64,000 bases of DNA from assembly GCA_015657535.1 (NCBI GenBank), contig JADHZB010000915.1:26288-90287 (forward strand), in the 5' to 3' direction. The notes under the pieces are model-generated. The model saw only the letters and a list, made by a program, of their open reading frames with translations, ran no database searches and had not been told where the DNA came from. This stretch comes from Nephromyces sp. MM_2019 (lineage: Eukaryota; Apicomplexa; Aconoidasida; Nephromycida). The translations under genes and the position numbers were made by a program. Position 1 is the first letter of the stretch. The number at the start of each line of letters is the position of its first letter. Of this stretch, positions 1 to 12,100 are shown in pieces.

Positions 1-474
1 ACCTTCCGTGGTTGCTAGCAAAATAAAGAGTATTCTAATATATCAATATCTCTTACTTCTTTAACAAGACCTATGATAGTAAAGGTACATAACATACAGA
101 CTGCTTTAAAGACAAAGCCCTCCTTTTATCGGTACCTTTTGCCGCGCTAAATTTGCACGTTACATTAAAGCTTTAAGAAGTCATAAGAGTTTCGCCGGAT
201 AGATTCAAGCACCTCTTCGAATAAAGTTATTGCCATTGCAATTGGCGAAATAATATTTGATTTTTTTTACCAATATTTAGGGCGCAACGACGCGATTAAT
301 TTTTATGGTACAAACAAAAGACTAAATAAAAATGCACTGGTATTCTAAAGAGTCGTACGCTTGACGAAAATGTGTTATGCTTTCGTATTTTATTTACCTA
401 AAATTTAATATTACCAACCTTTTCCTAATTCAAATCTATTAAACTTCGGTACAGAAACCCTAGTCTAAAATGTG
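1..474. other. No gene seen; 3' flank of the RsmD-like gene
   Basis: AT-rich sequence with no convincing exon on either strand. It lies downstream of the stop codon of the minus-strand methyltransferase, so part of it is probably that gene's 3' untranslated region and terminator. A neighbouring gene could begin to the left of the window. Confidence 0.4.
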
Positions 475-3400
475 TTACGCTGGTTTAATTGCGTAGCTAC
501 TAGTGACAGTGTTTCGCGGGAGATATCCCTCGATCTCGAGTTGTTTACGGGAATAATGCACCGGAACAAATTCATCTTCCCGGAATTTTAGATTTTTTAA
601 TCTTTCAGTAGGTTTCACCGCATAATAGGCGACTACTGTTCTTCCATACCTTCGATTTCTAAATCCTATCAAATGGCCATCCGCTAATTTCTGAAAAAAT
701 CAAAGTGCGCCAAGAAATTCTGCCTTGAGTCATAGAGTTCAGCATTTGACGCAAGATTTAGAATTCACTGAGAAAGAGAACTGTCAACAATTTGGTACAA
801 GCAAAGAGTTGCATTAATAGTCAATAAAACAGAGGCAAGTACCGCAAGGTGGATGAAATCTCAAAGCGGCCGTAAAACCATTAGTTCTATCGCTTCTACA
901 AAGGGCAAGCTGCTAAATTATAACTTAAAATGTATCGCATCGTCAAACGAAATACGTGGAAATGGTAGTTCAGATATTTTTTTATTTGAAAATATTAAAA
1001 ATAAAAAAAATTACAGCAAAACTCTTATCAGATTGTCTATTATCTTGACATTGCTTTAAATCTCGTCTTTCTTTCAAAGCCTATTAATTCAACTAAGCTT
1101 ATAATTCTTTTTAAACTTTCTTTTAATAAAAATTGTAGCCACCATGTAACCCTGCCAATACTCATCACCTTGTATGTGAAATGCTCGCATAGCACTCTGG
1201 GACTAATTCCATGAGAAAAAACTACCACAAATAATTCTTCATAATAACACGACATCAACAGAGGGAAAATCTTCAAAAAAAAGGGCATAAATCAAATTTT
1301 TCAAAATTAAGCTAAACCTGAGGTAAGGTGCCAATTTCTTTAGGGTATTCAATAACTATGATGGTGTCCTCAGCAATTAATGGACTCTGTGAGAGTGTCT
1401 AAAAGTTAAAAAAAAGGAGAACATTCCCAAATTCGCTCACTAACAGAAGAGAATATTTTTGCCAAGTAAACATAGAAATACAGCTTCTAGCTTGAGCTGC
1501 GTAATTTTATCGAAAAAACAAAATACCCAGAAACATTTCCTTTTTGCAAAAATTGAAATGCCTAAAAAAATGATCCACTGTTTTGAACGAATTCATGATA
1601 TATTGCAGCAAATATTCTTTTAAAAATTAAGTAAAGCAAAGCTATCATTCAAAATAGTGAAGGCGCAAGCAGTGATGCCGTGCGTTAAAGTGAAGGCGTA
1701 AGCAGCGATTGTATGTGTTAAAGTGAAGGTGTAGTCCTACAAGTATATCAAATTAACCTTGAATGACCAAGACCTCAAAGCAAGGGTATTCACACCGTGC
1801 ACCAAGCCGTTACAGACAATGGGAAAGACAAGCTTGCAGATGCAAAGAACTTACCGCGGAGATGCATTGCGCCTTAAAGTTTTGCTGGAGATTCTAGCAA
1901 CTCATGTAATTTGGGTATAATTAACATTTTCAATAGCAAATGTGGAAAAATCCCCCAGGAACCAGTAAAACCAAAATGAAAATTAAAAATGCACACACAC
2001 GCAGGAGCTCATAGTTGAAGCAACATATGGAAAAAACACACGTAATAGATACTAGGTAGCACAACACTTTTAAAGTGACTAGTATGCATAAAATTTTCTC
2101 ACTAGGAAAAATATCCTCACATCCTCATATGCGCACAGCAGACTGAAGTACTTACATTCTTATATATAGTATCGTCATGATATAGGGGTATTCCTGATTT
2201 ACTGATACTCTCAAACGCTCTCACTCTCATATAATCACAGCCTTGTATCCTCACAAACTCACGCCCTTATATCCTCACATTCACGCATGAAGTATTCACA
2301 GGAACTTACATTAATCAGTTTGCTATACACCACCTTTTCATAAGGGGGGCAAACGAAGATCACACTGTAGTGACCTGCGATAGAAAATCTTCCCGGAGAC
2401 GCCAACACTTCCTAAAAAATCCATTAAAGTAGACAAAAAAGCCCAATTAAACTAAACATTTGATGAGAGCAAAAAATTCACAAGAAGCAAATAGACCTTT
2501 CAGGTGAGTATGTGTGGTTGCTGTGTGCGTGCTACCCCTGTGCTATCCCACAACCTATTATCAAGAGAATTGCGTAGAAAAAAAAATCCCGACAATATCC
2601 AGGACCGCAACCACACGATAAAACATTTAAATACAGTTTCCTGCTTCATATTTTACCGCAAAAACAACGTATACTTAGATATCCTTGAAATCTATTATGA
2701 TGTAGGCCAATCACTTTAGCATTCACCTAATAGTCCACCAGTAGCTAGAACAGCGACAACATGCTGATGGACCAAAATTAAGCAAAATAGAGCTTGTGTG
2801 GCACCGCACTCAAAATTCAGCAAAAATTCAAAATCAGCAGCTTCCGTCGCATTCATAAGATTTTTTACTGCTCCCCAAAACACTCTTTCCAACGCATTTG
2901 CAGTTTCATCTATAAACTTGTAAAACATTGAAAATAGAAATCGTCAAACCAATTTTTGACCAACTACAATCAGTTTTTTTATTGTGTACGTGTGTTTTTT
3001 GATTGCGCAGGGTGAAGACATGTGTGCTAGTGACCTATTGCCCTAATGGTGGGGGTCGTCGAGTAAACGAGCCACTTTTAAGATTTCAAATAGCTACAAT
3101 AAAAATATAGAAAATCCACAAGATATTCATCCTGATAATCAAAAGAAATTCAAAATTTTATTATCTTGAATACCCGATACTGAAGAAATTTGAAGAATTA
3201 AAGCTGCCCTTGCGCATGACAAGCAAAGTGGCTCTACTTGCGAAATAGAGGGCGAATAATCACAAAATCCGATACACTAAATAGACATGATTCACTGAAT
3301 ACATCAAAGTATGGATTCAGCAACACCGAAAAGCATGACATTCATAGGCAGTGAGTTGGAACATTTCCCTAAATAAAAAACGTCATTGCTCGATTTAACA

Positions 3401-6400
3401 AAAACCTAGCTAACTGCCAATTAACGCACACAAATTTGGCGTTGATAGGTTCTCTGGTTAAGATTTATTTCGCTTCCAAAAAGGTATGCAATAGCTCAAC
3501 ATTAGAGTAAAAACTAGAGTAGCTACATTATTTTTAGGATAACTTAAATTTGTAGAAAAGTAGAGGTTAAAGCTTTGATTTTAGATCGATACAAAACTTC
3601 AAGTCTAGGAAAAACTCATATTAACACACTAGGACTGTACATGCCAGAAAAATTGATAAAAAGCAGCAAATGAGAATTTTCAACAATCCCATACTGCAAT
3701 ACAAGAGAAGCTTTGAAAGATAAAGTGCTGCCCACACATCGACACATTCCCAGTCCACACACACATGTAGAGATTCTCAGTCCACGCACACACTTCCAGT
3801 CCACACACACTTCCAGTAAGATTTATATCAATCACAGTTCCAGCAAAAAAAGCGAAATCATGCATGTTCATCGCTCAGTAAGCTGAATACCCCGTTACCT
3901 CAGCAGCAGCACGCAGAATACGAGCTTTCTCAAACATTTTGCAGCGACCTAGGTTGTAGCCAATAACCTAACAAACAAAAAGCATCACACATTCATTAGC
4001 TCAATTTTCTATAAATTTTATAACACAAAAGTCTAAATGATTCCACATGACTTGAAATCACTTCTAAATCTGAGTTCATCATAGTCCAACCTACAAGATT
4101 TCGCAAGCGTACACAGACACAAAGCAATTAAAACATCATAAAAACACTTTAAACTCTGTGGAATTTAGGCATATAACTTTACTCCATTTCTGCACTACAA
4201 ATACCAAAGAATAGCAACTTTTCATCGCTAAAATAATGAAGAAAAAGCTAAATAAAAGGCTAAAAAATAAAAACTCGAAGTTGAAGGCTTTAGAAAAACA
4301 TATAGCCTGCTAACTTCACAGCAGGCCCTCGAAATGTCGACAAACGTTACGTGCTGGAAACCACGCGATAGAGCTTCTATTCCGACAGAACCTGTTCCAC
4401 TATAAAGATCTAGAACTCTGGAGAGGAGAGAAAAGTGTGTCTTACACATCATTTTGGAGGTAAACGTCTTAAGAGCTAATAAAAATTGGTGTAAAAGAAA
4501 ACATGTTATGAGATGCTGCGAAGCACTACACATACACTTGTTCATTTTTAGTTGCATCTTCACGTTTCGCAAACTTTTTCATCTTCAGCCGCTTTTTCCT
4601 AGCTTTATATAGTCACTTGAAGCTCCTCTTAGCTTATTCTTTGATCTTAAAAATGGCAAAGCGGAAAAAAAAAACTTCTTCAAGCAAAAATAAGGAATTT
4701 TAGGCTGCCAGCAGCCTTTAAGAATAGTGCGCGTATAATATGAAGCAAAATCGGTCGAAAAACCCAAGTTTAAAGCATCAAATTACACTGTAGAGTTCTT
4801 ACAAGAGCACTTACCCCCACCAACAATTTTTTCCTTAAAGCAGACCTCAGCAATATCAACTACGTATTCTTCTAACATATATATGCACCGAAAATATTAG
4901 AGCACCCACCAAATTCAGTCAAAATAACAACCTTTATACAAGAAGCAGCCAGTTATTTTATAATGCAAAAGCTTCAAATCTAGTGTGTGTGTGTGTGTGT
5001 GCGAGCTGAGCCAGATAAGCCCAAATAACAGGCAAGTTGGCAAAAACAGTAAGATTTTTGCATCAGCAAATTCAAATAGCTTCTCATATTGCATTCTGTA
5101 GGAAGAATTTTTCACAGGAAAATGAAAAGAGAAATATCAAATACTTGTAAGGGATTTTAAAGATATTTTTAAACACTTTTTCCTCGCATAAAGGCTAATA
5201 CACGAGTGAAACAGCCGTTGTTCAAGCTGCCACCAGCGGTAGCGAACTTTTACCCTAAAACCGCCCAGAATTCACTGATCTAAAGACATAAGTTATAGCC
5301 TAGAGTCTAGGGCATAAGCACACACTACTTTTGAAAAGGCAAAAACCAAAAATGCTAAGCAGAGTTTAACGCTTAGCAGGGCTAAAAAGTGCCAAGCTTT
5401 TTCTTAATTTTGCAAAATCTGTGCATGTGTGCGTGGATTCACTTGTGGAATACCCAATTTCTTCAAATAAAACGAATTCCTCATCAGAAGCTACCGAAAT
5501 TCTCAATTTTTCAGACTTTATTACGAAGAAGTGGTAAAACACGCAGAACACACATTCCTTATGGAAGGAACGCCTTAAATTAATCGCAAATCATGAAAAT
5601 AATTTGCCATGTTTTCATCTTCAAAATCATCGATTTTCCTCAAATTCTTTACGCAAACAGCGGAATATGTAGGAAACCTTTCTCCTACAGATTAAATATA
5701 TAGAAAAAAGCAAAGACTTAATACGTCATATCGCTCAATTTCACTTTATTGAAGATAAAAAATTAACAGAAGAAGGCTGTTATTTTCTGCAGTTTTACCT
5801 TAGAATTCGCAATTTCTTAATAATGTGAGTTTCATTCCATATACAGAGATTCGGAGTAGAAATGGCATTTATTGCGTGGAAAAAATTCAAGAGATTTTAA
5901 GAGAATAAAATAATAAAAAGCACATCTTCCAGAAGGAGTAGATTCTGTCGGTGACGAGAAAAGATTTCCACATTCACGGAGATACCCAAGTTGCGCTAGA
6001 TTAGAGAAACCGATAACTTAGACGAAACAAAAGCTATATATGCTAATTTCCTTGTACCGATAGTGGAGAGTTTACTATATCATAAAAACTCTTTAGTTTT
6101 CTTCAATTCATAGTAGGATTGCAGCAGTGTACGCGTATATAATATGAACGCGGAATAAGATTATTGGGCATTATAAACATCTTAAATTGGCAGCTTGCAC
6201 TTTGAGCCGATAAAAAAAACAAATTTGTGTCTTGGAAGTTTTCTCAGCGTGTTTTGATGTTTTTGTCACTGTGTGTGTTGGTGTTCTTGTCACTGTGTGT
6301 TTTGGCGTTTTTTTCAGTATATCTTCGAAGTTTTATCAATGTGTGTCGACATTTTATCCTTGTGCATATCTGTGTGTGTATCTGACCGTGTAAGTGATTC

Positions 6401-8007
6401 CATTCATCAAAACAAGACACATTCTACAAGACTGTGTGCCTATTCGCTACCTAGATATTACGAGACTTTATATCCTAAGATATGCACTATAAGCTCCACA
6501 AGAGGCTAAAAATAATAGACGCTTAAAACCTGCTTCAAAGGCAGTAAATATTGGTTAATAACAGGATTTTTGAACAGTAATATGTTGAGGCGGTTAAACG
6601 CTAGTGTTCCTTTCATTTAATAAATTAATATGCACGCAAAGGAAACCCCCATTCGCAGGTTACACCCAATCTAACCGCCAGCTACAAGTTACTGGCCATC
6701 TTTCATTGGTTTTCTCATCTATAAGCCGATTACATGTATCTTAATGGTTTAAGCCGCTTAATTACTACGGAGCACACGTTTTCTAGGCTCTTCAAACTCT
6801 AAAACCTAGACTCATTAATCAACCATCAATCTCATACCCAATCACCTTTAGCATCTTTCAAGCATCGCAAGGTAACTGGATGTTCTCAGCTTCAAAGGAA
6901 TTAACAATAGATTTCAACGACATGCACACATGAGTCTGTGATCACACAAACACACACACATACAAGTGTGTTAATGCTAATACACTCAAACATTTGAGAG
7001 GGAGTATACTGAATTATAAAGTTAAAATACATTTTCATATATTACTAGTACTAAACAAAGCATAAATTTCTAAACTGTCGGTGCAAAAAGCTATATAAAA
7101 GCATTGAAAGTGCTCACTCTACAACTATCAAGCAACTTTTCAACTTTTAGAGCGTCTAAAACCCACCTAGCGTCTTTAAGATTTGCTAGGCCTTCAATGC
7201 TCCTCAACGTAGAGAATACTGCTTCCTTAACCTGTTAGCACACACAGTGACCCAGCAGCCGAAGTGGCAACAAAAGCATCATTTAAAGGTTTAATACTTA
7301 TCATTTTTTATTTAGAAAATATCATCATAAATATGATATTCTCTTATAGCTATTTTATCCTCTAAGTAATTTTCAATACTATTAGTAGTAGTGATAATAG
7401 TAGCACTCCTGGATAGACCATTGCAGCCGAGCAAAATACTCTAAAAGATAGAGTTATGATGGAAATTTCCAGCAAAACGAAACTAAAAATACACACAACA
7501 TCACTATGACTAGCAAGTATTAATATCACATTTAAATTCTAACTAGTAATTTGAAATGCACTTTATCACCACAGCAATTCGCAGGAACAAGCCCTAAATA
7601 CGGCAAATTTTGCAGCATTTTCAAGAACAGAAAAGTTGAAAAACACAGACTAAGCGAGAAAACAGAGATTTTGCAAAAACGAAGGAAATATTCCAAAAAA
7701 TTCAAACTAAAAATGCCTTGCAGACGCTTTTGTTTCAATTTTCACCGACGCAACAAAACAAACGAAATTATCGACTCAATCTCCCCTAGACAGTGCAGAG
7801 TTTATAACAAAAAAGTAAGATTTTGAAAACTAGAAAATTTGAGTAGCACATCAAGCAACAGACTAAACTAAGAAAAGTCAAATATAAGCTATCAACTCGT
7901 ATTTTTCCAGCGTTTTAGAGTACCTTTCCCATCATGGGCCTCATATCAATCGGTACCGAAGCCAGCTTCCTACCCTTGCATGAGCCACCCGCAACGGATA
8001 AATACAT
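475..8007 (-). CDS. rsmD: RsmD-family 16S rRNA (guanine-N2) methyltransferase, 8 exons
   Basis: The family transfers methyl from AdoMet to the N2 of a guanine in small-subunit rRNA of bacteria and organelles. Exons (high to low): 8007-7924, 7231-7167, 4417-4315, 3967-3899, 2916-2805, 2374-2310, 1270-1169, 690-475. All phases agree and give 271 aa. Family landmarks in order: AGGSCKGRKLAS and MRPMMGKVKEAVFSTL (about residues 6-37), the AdoMet loop DLYSGTGSVGIEA (53-65), the catalytic-loop position IFVCPPY (150-156), and the C-terminal RRYGRTVVAYY. The loop normally reads D/N-P-P-Y; here it is C-P-P-Y. The exon at 2916-2805 is the least certain. The first ATG at 8007 is only the nearest; the frame stays open to an acceptor near 8044, so an upstream exon with an organelle leader is possible. 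Intron 2 is 2.7 kb and intron 5 is 430 nt. The bacterial-type enzyme beside a plastid-type LipA suggests plastid or mitochondrial ribosomes as target (inference). Confidence 0.85.
1656..1735. repeat. 33-bp tandem repeat, about 2.4 copies, in an RsmD intron
   Basis: The word AGTGAAGGCG starts at 1656 and 1689 and, with one change, at 1722, giving an exact 33-bp period. Copies differ at a few bases. The array lies in the intron between RsmD exons 6 and 7 and has no visible coding role. Confidence 0.8.
4983..5001. repeat. (TG)n microsatellite in RsmD intron 2
   Basis: An uninterrupted GT/TG run of about 19 bases in the 2.7-kb intron 2. The intron otherwise holds only chance open frames. Similar CA/TG tracts occur in nearly every long intron of the window. 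Confidence 0.9.
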
Positions 8008-8044
8008 GTTTTTTCGCTTGAAGATTTCACCCTTTTTCAGATTA

Positions 8045-9139
8045 TCTATTTTTCGTGAAAAGAAGAGAGAAATTGATTTATTTACCTTTTTTTTGAGCAG
8101 CGATAATAGGAAAAAATCAAACTTTCTATATAACTGAGGTATCTACTATTTCGTGGAGTGTACATACACATTTTCACTGGTGATTTAAGCTCGAAAGCAT
8201 GATTATCCTTGCTAATAGTATTATAGCAGCAGCAGCGTCTCAGTATTTAAAATTTGTTGATACAAATTCTCTGATTTGCTGATAAATTAAGATATCTACA
8301 TTAACGGGTTACTTGCACTATCCAGAATTTATTATCTTCATGGTGCAAAAATGAATACAATTGGAAGTGGAAAAAGAGCTAAAAGCGTTATATCTTCCGA
8401 GTCTTTTCGGCTTGTGTGAGTGCAGTTGCGTGTGTGTGTGTTTGTCACTTGCTTTTAAATTTTACGCGAAGTCGTTTATACTAACTAATTAAAACTCTCC
8501 TACATATTTTTTGATTCCTTGCTTTATCAAAAAACCATTTTATTTATAAAAAAATACTATATACCAAGAAATATCATCCGGAATAGTTTTAATACTCATC
8601 AACTTAGTAATCGAAGAAAACCTATTTTTCTCGATTTAAATCTCTCCAGATCACAATAAAAAATCAAAGAAGCAGATTGACTCGCTTTGAAGATTGCCAA
8701 AAGATTTCCTTGAAGAGACAAATAATACTGGCAAAAGCGAGTCGGCTCAACTCGAGATTCCTACCAGCAAAAAAGGCTTGCTTAGCTGCTCAATCTTAAG
8801 AGCGAAAACTTCCTTCTTCAAGATTAACCAAAAATTCATCAGAGAATAATCACTAACAAGAGCCACAACACACGAACAAACACCCGCCATCAGCTTCCTT
8901 AGCTCAGTAACTAAGGTGCATCAAAAAGGCGATCGTAACCGTAAAACCAAAAATCGTTAAAGAAAAAGCTACAAGCGCGTAGGAGACCTCAGAAAAGCAA
9001 TATTATATGCAATATATAGGTAAGAACGAAGAGAATACTGTTTGGAGTCGATTGAGATATAAGAGCCTAATTTTAATGCATCAGGGTTTCTATGTCTTCC
9101 GGTCGGAACATTGATGAGTATTATTGCATGGAAAGCAAT
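8045..9139. other. Intergenic region between two minus-strand genes
   Basis: No exon with matching splice signals was found. It should hold the 3' end of the upstream membrane-protein gene and the promoter (and perhaps a first exon) of the RsmD-like gene. It contains a short TG tract at about 8428-8441. Confidence 0.4.
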
Positions 9140-12100
9140 CTATAAATAGTAATTACTGAAGTTAACAAGGCTCTTCAATCCTGTAAATGAGGCGGTTTCA
9201 AGGCTATCTACATCAGGCAAAACTCTAGGGGGAATGTCCAGAGGTAAATCAGGGATTCCTTCGTTATCTCTGATTTATAAGTATAGCGAAATCAAATTTT
9301 TTTCTCTTCCATTCTCGCAAACACAGCGAAATAATATGCCAATAAACTAGCAATTTTGAAGGAAGTGCATGCAATTCAAATCGAGGATTTACTTGATATA
9401 AAAAACTTGATGATGCGTCGGCTGAAATTGTACGATTCTATCGTTCAAACAGGAAGAAGTTGATTATCTCATCATTTTCATCATTAAATAAAAGCCAATA
9501 ATTGTTTATAAATCTTTTTATTCCTTCTATTAATCTCCAAAATAGATAGAACTGCCAAAAAACCACGCTTTAGGAGCTTTTTTTATCTTAAATTCAAAGG
9601 TTAAGAGATTAATCCAAAATTTTCAACTTGCTCTTCAATGTATAGTGCCGATTACGCACACATGAATGAGCTCACTATCTAACATCACGTATGTTTAGAT
9701 CTATTGCACTTCTCGTTCAGTGGTTTTGAGAGTGAATTCATGCTATTCTCAGCAAAAACGCAGTTATGGAGTAAAAAAACACCATCTTCAGCCAGATTTG
9801 GTCAACTAGAGAAACGCTACAACACACACTAAAAATACAGTGATAGAGTATCGAGAACAAGTTTTATCGGCGCCATTAATCTATAGAAATATGACTTCGC
9901 AGTGAGCAAACCTAGAAATTTGGTTCCAAGCTAGAGGTATCTTTTCCTTAGAGCTAGTGTTCTTCTCTGATGCTGGCGAATGACGGTGCTTTTTCTTATT
10001 TTCTCGAGGGAAATCATCCTGAACAAGACCAGAAAAAAGAAGTATCAAACTCAGTGTTAATTAGAAAGTTTCATCAAGTTCTGCCTAAATTTACTCCCGA
10101 GAAATCATATTTTTGAAAAAAGACAAAATTATTGAGAAAAAACACTTGGAGAATTAAAACTAATAGAAGAAGCCTGCATCGCTTTAAAATCGAATACTTT
10201 TGAAAAAATTTCATAGTTAGTACGCAAGTTATAGATAGATTTAGAATTTTCAAAGATTTCCAAAGATTTGAAAATTGCTATAAGTCACACCCACATACTC
10301 ACACATCTATAGACCCGCATATCCGCACACCAGCACACACACACACACACACAACTCCAGCACACCTACACAACTCATAGACAACCACGATCTAGAGAAA
10401 CAACTTAAACAACTATATATTCCAACTATTGGCTATTTTTCTTCAATATAAGCTGCCTCTATTTAACCTAATAATAATTCAAAGATTCCAGGCACTAGCA
10501 GAAAAAAATATATATTATCAAATCCTCGGGAAAAGTAGCAACTTCATATAATTAAAAGCATCTATTCAAAATGATTCCTGGTAGCTCAAAGAGTAAGCTT
10601 TAAGCGATATTACACAGTCAATTTCACGTCACCATTAAAAAATTAACCCAAATATTTGCAACTTAAGGAGTTCAGAATGACCTAGTGAATATGATTCTTT
10701 TATACTGCCAAATAATCACACACATTTTAAGCAATTTCCACAATAATATTGAATTATGAGCTGTCTTACATACCATATGCAGAGTATCTAATTCCGAGAC
10801 ACACATCTATCTCTAAGTTAGCGTGCCCTTACGGCTAATGTTGGAAAAAGGAGCAAAGAAGTCACATAGCACCTGCAAGCTAATATTAGACAGTTTAAGC
10901 TAAAAAGATAAACAACCTGTCACAAACTCTGAATGCTTTAAAAACTCACGTATTATTTCCCTTTTCATGACATATAAGATAGAGGAGAGAGGAAGAGAGG
11001 AATAGGGCAAATAGAGAAGATATCGGAGATGGAGGAGAAAAAGAAAATATCGGAGATAGAGCATATACACTCAATAAGCGTATTTTTCCAAACAATACAG
11101 CAAGAAAAAGGTTTAAATCATCAAAAAAGGATATGAAAATCCACAACATCGCAGCAGCAAATCATCTAATTTAAAATATAACTCTTTCACATAAAAGACT
11201 ACGTAATCACTCTAAATATTGCCTTTTATAGGAAATATAACTACTTTTTCCTGAGTTATTGAACGCTCATGGATGGTCTAAATTTATTAGCACACAAAAA
11301 ATGCTATGGCGTATCAAGCCACATTCCATAGTGCTGATATCATGGAACCAAAGAAGCAAGTATAACTCCGCTGAATGCATTGCACCTGCTTCTCTCCACG
11401 TGAGATTGCTTGAATATGAAGAATACCCGCACCTTTCTTCATTAAGTGACCATTTTTCAGGGGAAACTTTTTTGCAGGCAAAAAAGTCTCTAAAACTGGC
11501 CTGAGCTGGTACCTGAGGCGTGAAAGATTTTGCAACGAAAATTTCAAAGCGCTTTGATGCCTCTTAAGCATAAAAATGATAGATGAGACATTGTATTTTC
11601 CATTTTCCGTAAAAAATCATGAAAGGCAAGGATTAGCTCACCGATTCTGCGCAGGCTCAGAAGTTAGAGCAGAAATAAACATTCCACATCCTTTAGCAGG
11701 AACAGAACAACTCCATTGAAGACTTTGAAGGTGTGCCAGGTAATATAATGCTGTGATGCTAATCAAAAAGAAAGCTATGCAAGGCGTTGAAATGAACTTC
11801 AGTTTTTTCAGAACCACTGCGGGTCCAAACAGAAGGTTGCCCTTTAACAGCTGTCGTGGCATCACGATGGAATCTTGGGGGATCCTGAAAATTCCATACT
11901 AGTAGATCTATCGCATCCTTCTTTTACATTTATCAGTGTGTCCCGCCTGCATATTCCGGAGCAAGCGTTTGAATGAGACTTGCCCCCTTCACCCCAAAAA
12001 GTAAAGTGTAGCAGAATTAAGGCTACAAGATTCACATGTTTTACGTACTAACAAATGCTCCACGACGGAGCCAAAAGACTGGAACCTGCAAGAAAACATA

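Noticed and set aside
4815..4878. ATG-led open block MLEEYVVDIAEVCFKEKIVGG with a good donor, first taken as RsmD exon 1
   Set aside because: The real N-terminal RsmD motifs were found at 8007-7924 and 7231-7167 and join in phase to the exon at 4417, so this block is intronic.
10569..10610. tRNA-like GGTAGCTCAAAGAGTAAGC
   Set aside because: No B-box or acceptor stem partner follows within tRNA distance.
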